The notes under the pieces are model-generated. The model searched no databases, was not told where the DNA came from, and saw only the letters and a list, made by a program, of their open reading frames with translations. The position numbers and the translations under genes were made by a program. Shown here piece after piece: positions 7,001-8,456 of a stretch of DNA of 8,456 nt. The stretch is from Desulfobacterales bacterium (GTDB taxonomy: Bacteria > Desulfobacterota > Desulfobacteria > Desulfobacterales > Desulfobacteraceae): positions 1 to 8,456 of the forward strand of contig JAKSBB010000562.1 of the NCBI GenBank assembly GCA_022361315.1, written 5' to 3'. How positions within the stretch are numbered: position 1 is the stretch's first letter; every line of letters starts with the position of its first letter.

Positions 7001-7050
7001 TCCTCAACCGCCTGTCCCGGGAAACAGGAGGTTCGTCTGAGAATGGATGA
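1078..7050 (+). CDS. Two-module initiating NRPS: A(Phe?)-PCP-Cy-A(Cys)[Ox]-PCP, thiazole-forming
   Basis: A 1990-residue multidomain enzyme. Domains in order: A1 (about 18-530), PCP1 (551-620), heterocyclization Cy (642-1067), A2 (about 1098-1852) interrupted by an FMN-dependent oxidase Ox (about 1565-1790), PCP2 (1866-1936), and a C-terminal acidic helix (1956-1982). It would activate an aromatic amino acid, probably Phe, on PCP1 and Cys on PCP2. Cy then forms the amide and cyclodehydrates it to a thiazoline, and Ox oxidizes this to a thiazole. All core catalytic residues I could locate are present, so the enzyme appears functional. There is no starter C, formyl-transfer or acyl-ligase domain, so this should be the first enzyme of the line with a free amine on residue 1. 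There is no thioesterase; the product passes to the NRPS at 7043. Both PCPs need phosphopantetheinylation by a PPTase not seen here. The order resembles the opening of bacitracin synthetase BacA (Ile-Cys thiazoline), plus an EpoB-type embedded oxidase. Confidence 0.97.
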   Translation: MYDRNQTSSNFSELRPPLHRTIVDLFEVQAARTPDNIAVVYNGSDDAMTGAPYADDSIPTRLTYGELNAKANQLARFLIDQGIDKEKPVGICMDRSPEMIIGILGILKSGGAFLPMDPDYPEDRLKYMVEDSGISLILSRKHLGNNLPLWESKSIDTFFLDSAAEQLSGLDDKNLPRQSGPENLAYVIYTSGSTGKPKGVMVIHRGFFNLSAFIKKRFRINEESRVLQFSSFSFDAFCFEFAMAIPHGARFHLNTAERLLPSDSLADLILDQEISHMTLPPSALAALPHGEYPSLAYLIVAGEAISGQLTRRWSQGRTLINAYGPTEATVCATTATCRPDGERPPIGHPIDNTSVYILDHTHAEVPPGTIGELCISGKGLARGYLNRPEQTAEKFIEVTLSGKKERIYKTGDLARRQPATDGVPGPLEFHGRIDDQIKLRGFRIEPGEIEEVLSHHDSVNEAAVVPRANKSGSVLVAFIVTRSSETTPSPRALRRYLQKQLPEYMIPGAFVVLGAFPLTPNGKINREALTRHDIPAHAFPGTPSGEFTRPATETEKRLARIWNRLLNMDDIDIHAPFSMLGGHSLLAIQMVNDIRNEMGLELSLHHLFSSPTIEGIADCLDREANKAEPLPRVTPAPRDRNRPFPLTDVQQAYWLGRSTAFELGSIATHAYMELDFDHTVGHRVDLAALNRAWNLLIRRHDMLRMVMVDDRQQILDQVPSYEIPFLDLASADRALREEQLKQIREEMSHQVLDVTQWPLFDIRASHFDSVTRLHISLDILIQDAHSLGILFREWHTLYHRPEAELPELQLTFRDYVLAQEKLADTDAHKRSQNYWQDRLPTLPQAPDLPLAKSPGDVAPRFRRHGFHLEAPLWQLLKKRISERGLTPSAAILAAFSDILAFWSSTPHFMINLTLFNRYPLHPQVNDIVGDFTSLTLLEINPKPGDTFSDRAHRIQQQLWQDLDHQYTTGIQVLRSLARHRGVHGQALAPVVFTSALAVDMDDLKLLDSDMPCFVTQTPQVWLDHQVFEEKGALSLTWDVVEGLFPPGMIEDMFDAYRSRVTRLAENNTAWTEQGSLCLPEHQAGRRKAFNRTQIPLRDDVLQELFIRQVKHREGHIAVVDGDCTFTYLELFETANALGQQLIRQGLAPNQLAAVVMEKGWEQVVAVLGILMAGGAYLPIDPELPPERQDYLLDQGDVSLVLTQPHLLRKQHWPETVVPIPVTPERLPEAPPLTPRQNTSDLAYVIYTSGSTGTPKGVMIDHRGAVNTILDINRRFGITEADRVLALSNLNFDLSVYDIFGILAAGGTIVLPENSQRKDPSHWAQLMAAHRVTVWNSVPALMQMLVTYQETPPTGTPTDTPLKTIMMSGDWIPTDLPDRIRMLWPSADTISLGGATECSVWSVYYPVHRVDPDWKSIPYGRPLGNQRLYILDKGLAPCPVHVQGGIYIGGDGLALGYWKDEMQTAERFIIHPDTGERLYKTGDLGRFHPDGHIEFLGREDFQVKINGHRIELGEIEHHLSQAPEVKQCIVQAPGDGIKNEKSLVAYLVEEKTDDPSSYGMADDHIPLTCPAERLSFQLQQPGLLTPATDGPALPLPPAEQDEARYIRRQTYREFNGEVVTLEDLSRLLACLKPIHPPSQVLPKYRYASAGSLHPVQVYLYVKPEAVSGLPAGIYYYHPVDHQLLPINTAARMDSDLYTGINRGIFEQAAFSIFLMGDLDAITPMYGALGRDFCLLECGYMGQLLMEESPRWNLGLCPIGGFTFDPLRPLFGLKESQELLHSFIGGSITGEQQQTLPDRTTATPCNGGDGARDEQLKTFLRERLPGYMVPETFVRLDALPLTPNGKVDRKSLPVPKRKAAVREVVPPLGQLETRLQEIVQEALAVSPAGVTENFFSLGASSLQIVHIYTRVKAELRIELDVGDLFSHPTIRDLARHLEAKETAADPPGDIPDTLDAYTAGQLLANIDHLDEENLDQLLNRLSRETGGSSENG
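1129..2667 (+). other. A1 adenylation domain, predicted Phe or related aromatic
   Basis: Residues 18-530 contain all core motifs: LTYGELN (62-68), P-loop TSGSTGKPKG (190-199), NAYGPTE (321-327), YKTGDLAR, the A8 hinge motif with GRIDDQIKLRG, and A10 NGKINR with Lys523. The binding-pocket residues fall at nearly the same numbers as in GrsA: D235, A236, F239, T278, I299, A301, A322, V330, C331, K523. The code DAFTIAAVCK matches the GrsA Phe code DAWTIAAICK at 8 of 10 positions, the changes being W to F at 239 and I to V at 330. Phe is the best guess; Tyr, Trp or a substituted Phe remain possible. An unusually long loop of about 20 residues (45-61) precedes LTYGELN, where about six are usual. 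Confidence 0.85.
2728..2937 (+). other. PCP1 peptidyl carrier domain
   Basis: Residues 551-620 form a standard four-helix carrier protein. The phosphopantetheine attachment motif is MLGGHSLL with Ser584, followed by the typical LHHLFSSPTIEGIA helix III region. It tethers the amino acid activated by A1 and donates it to the Cy domain. Confidence 0.9.
3001..4278 (+). other. Heterocyclization (Cy) domain
   Basis: Residues 642-1067. Instead of the condensation HHxxxDG motif it has DILIQDAHS, the DxxxxDxxS signature with D778, D783 and S786. Other Cy hallmarks are present: FPLTDVQQAYWLGR (644-657), RRHDML (698-703), a LPxxPxLPL-like segment, NLTLFNRYPLHPQV (911-924) followed by VGDFTS (928-933), VVFTSALA with Thr993, and TPQVWLDHQV with Asp1023. 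Thr993 and Asp1023 are 30 residues apart, the same spacing as the Thr/Asp pair shown to be needed for cyclodehydration in the bacillamide Cy domain BmdB. The domain condenses the PCP1 aminoacyl group with Cys on PCP2 and closes the thiazoline ring. Confidence 0.95.
4369..6633 (+). other. A2 adenylation domain, Cys-specific, split by an oxidase
   Basis: Residues 1098-1852. The P-loop is TSGSTGTPKG (1247-1256). Pocket residues are D1292, L1293, Y1296, N1335, M1365, S1367, L1391, V1399, W1400 and K1844, giving DLYNMSLVWK. This differs only conservatively from the cysteine code DLYNLSLIWK, so Cys is a firm prediction and agrees with the Cy domain upstream. The A5 region reads LGGATE rather than NAYGPTE, as is typical of Cys/Ser/Thr domains paired with Cy. 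Motif A8 is GREDFQVKINGHRIE (1496-1510). A9/A10 do not follow until LPGYMVPE (1822-1829) and TPNGKVDR (1840-1847), because the oxidase is inserted between them. Confidence 0.93.
5770..6447 (+). other. Ox: FMN-dependent thiazoline oxidase embedded in A2
   Basis: Residues about 1565-1790 belong to the nitroreductase/SagB-like oxidase family used in NRPSs to oxidize thiazolines or oxazolines to aromatic azoles. Recognizable segments are AERLSFQLQQPGL (1570-1582), RRQTYREF (1606-1613), YASAGSLHPVQVYLYV (1645-1660), AGIYYYHP, RDFCLLECGYMGQLLM (1729-1744) and LGLCPIGGF (1752-1760). The RxxYRxF, SAGxxxPVQ and GLCPIGG elements are characteristic and shape the FMN site. The insertion point between A8 and A9 is the arrangement known from EpoB and MtaD; in other systems such as BlmIII, Ox follows the PCP. 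Its presence argues for thiazole rather than thiazoline in the product. Confidence 0.93.
6673..6885 (+). other. PCP2 carrier domain with LGASS variant motif
   Basis: Residues 1866-1936. The attachment motif is NFFSLGASSLQIV, with Ser1899 at the phosphopantetheine position (LGxxSL). The usual second Gly is Ala1897 and the residue before the serine is also Ser. Similar LGANSL-type variants occur in carriers of Cy modules, so it should be active. It carries Cys and then the thiazolyl dipeptide. Confidence 0.88.
6943..7023 (+). other. Possible C-terminal docking helix
   Basis: Residues 1956-1982 (TAGQLLANIDHLDEENLDQ, then LLNRL) form an acidic amphipathic helix after PCP2, joined by a Pro/Asp/Gly linker. 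Short acidic leucine-rich C-terminal helices like this often serve as docking elements in multi-enzyme NRPS/PKS lines. The partner would be the basic/amphipathic N-terminus of the protein starting at 7043. The role is inferred from position and composition only. Confidence 0.4.
7026..7032 (+). promoter_or_regulatory. Strong ribosome binding site of the second NRPS
   Basis: AGGAGGT is a full match to the Shine-Dalgarno consensus. It is located inside the last codons of the first NRPS, 10 bases before ATG 7043. It decides for 7043 over the in-frame ATG at 7091, which has no comparable site. Confidence 0.75.
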
Positions 7051-8456
7051 TGCAAGCCTGAATAAATCGAATCGGGACAATAAAAGCGCGATGAATACCG
7101 AGAATCTCTCCCTGGAAGAAAAACGGAAACTGGTGGCAGAACTCCTGCAGAAAAAACAGGAAGCCCCCCGATACTACCCCCTTTCCTCAGGCCAGGAGGC
7201 CCTCTGGTTCTTTCAGCAGAATGCCCCCGGGAGCACGGCCTATAATATGGTGGCGGCACTCCGGATGGACCGGGGCGTAAAGGAAGATGCCCTCACCCAT
7301 GCCTGGCAGCAGACCCTGGCCCGCCACCCTGCCATCCGTGTCCGGTTTGAAGAAAAGGACGGCATCCTCCGGCAGGAAGTACAGCAACAGCCGACAATTT
7401 CCATGGATGTTGTTGAAGTAGAAGAATCAAAGGGAAAAGACCTGGTGGATCTCATCTACCTTGCATCCAAAACCCCCATTGACCTGAAGACAGCCGTCTG
7501 GCGGTTAACTCTGTTCCGCAGCCCGGATGAAAATCCGGTCCTCCTGCTATGCGTCCACCACATTGCCGGCGACGCCCGGACCATGCAGATCCTGGTGTCG
7601 GATCTCCATGCCCTCTATACTGCCCATCAAACAGACACCAAACCGGATCTACCGTATCTTCCCGCCACCCATGCCCGGTTTGTTGAGTGGGAAAGCAAAT
7701 TACAACACAGCCCCGAAGGGGAGAAACTGGCGGCATATTGGCGCAAAACGCTGGCAGATCTCCCGCCGGCCCTGGAACTGCCCCTGGATTATCCCCGCCC
7801 GCCCGTGCAGGGCTTCAACGGCGCAACGGTAACCAAAGACATACCGCACCCCCTGGCGGATACGCTCAGGCACCTGGCCAGGCACAGGTCCACCACCCTG
7901 TTTAATCTGCTATTGGCCGCATTCCAATCCCTCCTGTTTCGTTACAGCGGTCAAACTGATTTTGCCGTGGGCATACCGGTGGCGGCCGGCAGAAATGAAG
8001 AACGGTTCAGGCATGTGGCCGGTTACCTCATCAATGTGATCCCGGTGCGGAGCGAGTTCCAGGAAGAAGGGTCCCTGTCCTTCGATAATTTTCTACATGA
8101 GACCCACCGTCAGGTTGTGGAAGCCCTGGGGCATCAACAATACCCGCTCTCCCGGATGGTGCGCGATCTTCAACCGGAACGGGACCCCAGCCGGTCCCCC
8201 CTGTTTCAAACCCTGTTTACCCTGCGGGAAGAGACCGATAGCCCCTGGCCACTGATAGACATTCCCCAGATGGAGGGACAATTCGACCTGAGTCTGGATA
8301 TCCAGGATCGGGGAGATGCCCTGTCCGCAGCCTTCAGCTACGATACAAACCTCTTTTCCGCAGCCACTGCGGAACGAATGGCCGGACATTTTAAGACCTT
8401 GCTGGCGGGCATTGCGGAGGATCCCCGGTGCCGGGTGGACCGCCTTCCTCTCTCCG
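7043..8456 (+). CDS. Second NRPS, N-terminal 471 residues (condensation domain), cut by window end
   Basis: The frame is open from ATG 7043 to the last base. The start overlaps the previous stop by 8 bp (ATGGATGA), so translation is probably coupled. Residues 20-40 (LSLEEKRKLVAELLQKK) are a charged helix, a possible docking partner of the upstream C-terminus. A condensation domain fills 44-465: PLSSGQEALWFF (46-57), RHPAIRVRF (94-102), active-site VHHIAGDA (171-178) with catalytic His173, AYWRKTL, GYLINVIPVR (327-336), and SPLFQTLF (385-392). The last Gly of HHxxxDG is Ala178. The DxxxxD signature of Cy domains is absent, so this forms an ordinary peptide bond, coupling the thiazole dipeptide from PCP2 to its own module's amino acid, probably as an LCL-type domain. 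The window stops at the C-to-A linker (RLPLS), so the substrate cannot be predicted. Confidence 0.95.
   Translation, partial: MDDASLNKSNRDNKSAMNTENLSLEEKRKLVAELLQKKQEAPRYYPLSSGQEALWFFQQNAPGSTAYNMVAALRMDRGVKEDALTHAWQQTLARHPAIRVRFEEKDGILRQEVQQQPTISMDVVEVEESKGKDLVDLIYLASKTPIDLKTAVWRLTLFRSPDENPVLLLCVHHIAGDARTMQILVSDLHALYTAHQTDTKPDLPYLPATHARFVEWESKLQHSPEGEKLAAYWRKTLADLPPALELPLDYPRPPVQGFNGATVTKDIPHPLADTLRHLARHRSTTLFNLLLAAFQSLLFRYSGQTDFAVGIPVAAGRNEERFRHVAGYLINVIPVRSEFQEEGSLSFDNFLHETHRQVVEALGHQQYPLSRMVRDLQPERDPSRSPLFQTLFTLREETDSPWPLIDIPQMEGQFDLSLDIQDRGDALSAAFSYDTNLFSAATAERMAGHFKTLLAGIAEDPRCRVDRLPLS

Noticed and set aside
5965..7080. A 371-codon open frame on the - strand
   Set aside because: It lies entirely antisense to the Ox-A9/A10-PCP2 region of the NRPS (and a few bases past it). 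Its translation is low-complexity Gly/Gln/Arg-rich with no recognizable domain. It is a by-product of the codon bias of the real gene.
1..8456. CRISPR arrays, insertion sequences, tRNA or rRNA genes, attachment sites
   Set aside because: No spaced direct repeats, transposase motifs, terminal inverted repeats or RNA-gene signatures were found on either strand; coding sequence fills almost the whole window.

Overview
The window is the first part of a bacterial nonribosomal peptide synthetase (NRPS) locus, with every supported gene on the + strand. It holds the tail of an unidentified gene (1-125), a small SGNH/GDSL-type hydrolase (188-883), one complete 1990-residue NRPS (1078-7050), and the first 471 codons of a second NRPS that runs off the right edge (7043 onward).

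The complete NRPS is very legible. Its order is A1 - PCP1 - Cy - A2 with an embedded oxidase (Ox) - PCP2 - short C-terminal helix. It opens directly with an adenylation domain, with no starter condensation or acyl-loading domain, so it looks like the initiating enzyme of the assembly line. The A1 pocket residues read DAFTIAAVCK, which is closest to the Phe code of GrsA. The A2 pocket reads DLYNMSLVWK, a cysteine-type code. The domain between them is a heterocyclization (Cy) domain with DxxxxD (D778, D783), and an FMN-dependent thiazoline oxidase is inserted in A2 between motifs A8 and A9. Together they predict a PCP2-bound intermediate of aromatic amino acid (probably Phe) plus a Cys-derived, oxidized thiazole, with a free N-terminal amine. 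The second NRPS begins with a condensation domain that would pass this unit to the next residue; its A domain lies outside the window.

The two NRPS genes overlap by 8 bp (ATGGATGA), and a full AGGAGGT ribosome-binding site lies inside the end of the first, so they are one transcriptional unit. The SGNH gene is 194 bp upstream on the same strand and may be a cluster gene or merely a neighbour. The first kilobase looks more AT-rich than the NRPS genes.

The organism is a Gram-negative-looking bacterium of moderate GC. Codon habits (many CCC, CGG, GGA, GAA) vaguely recall Desulfobacterota or other environmental proteobacterial relatives, but this is only an impression. I cannot name the final product: no thioesterase, tailoring, transport, MbtH or PPTase gene is in view.
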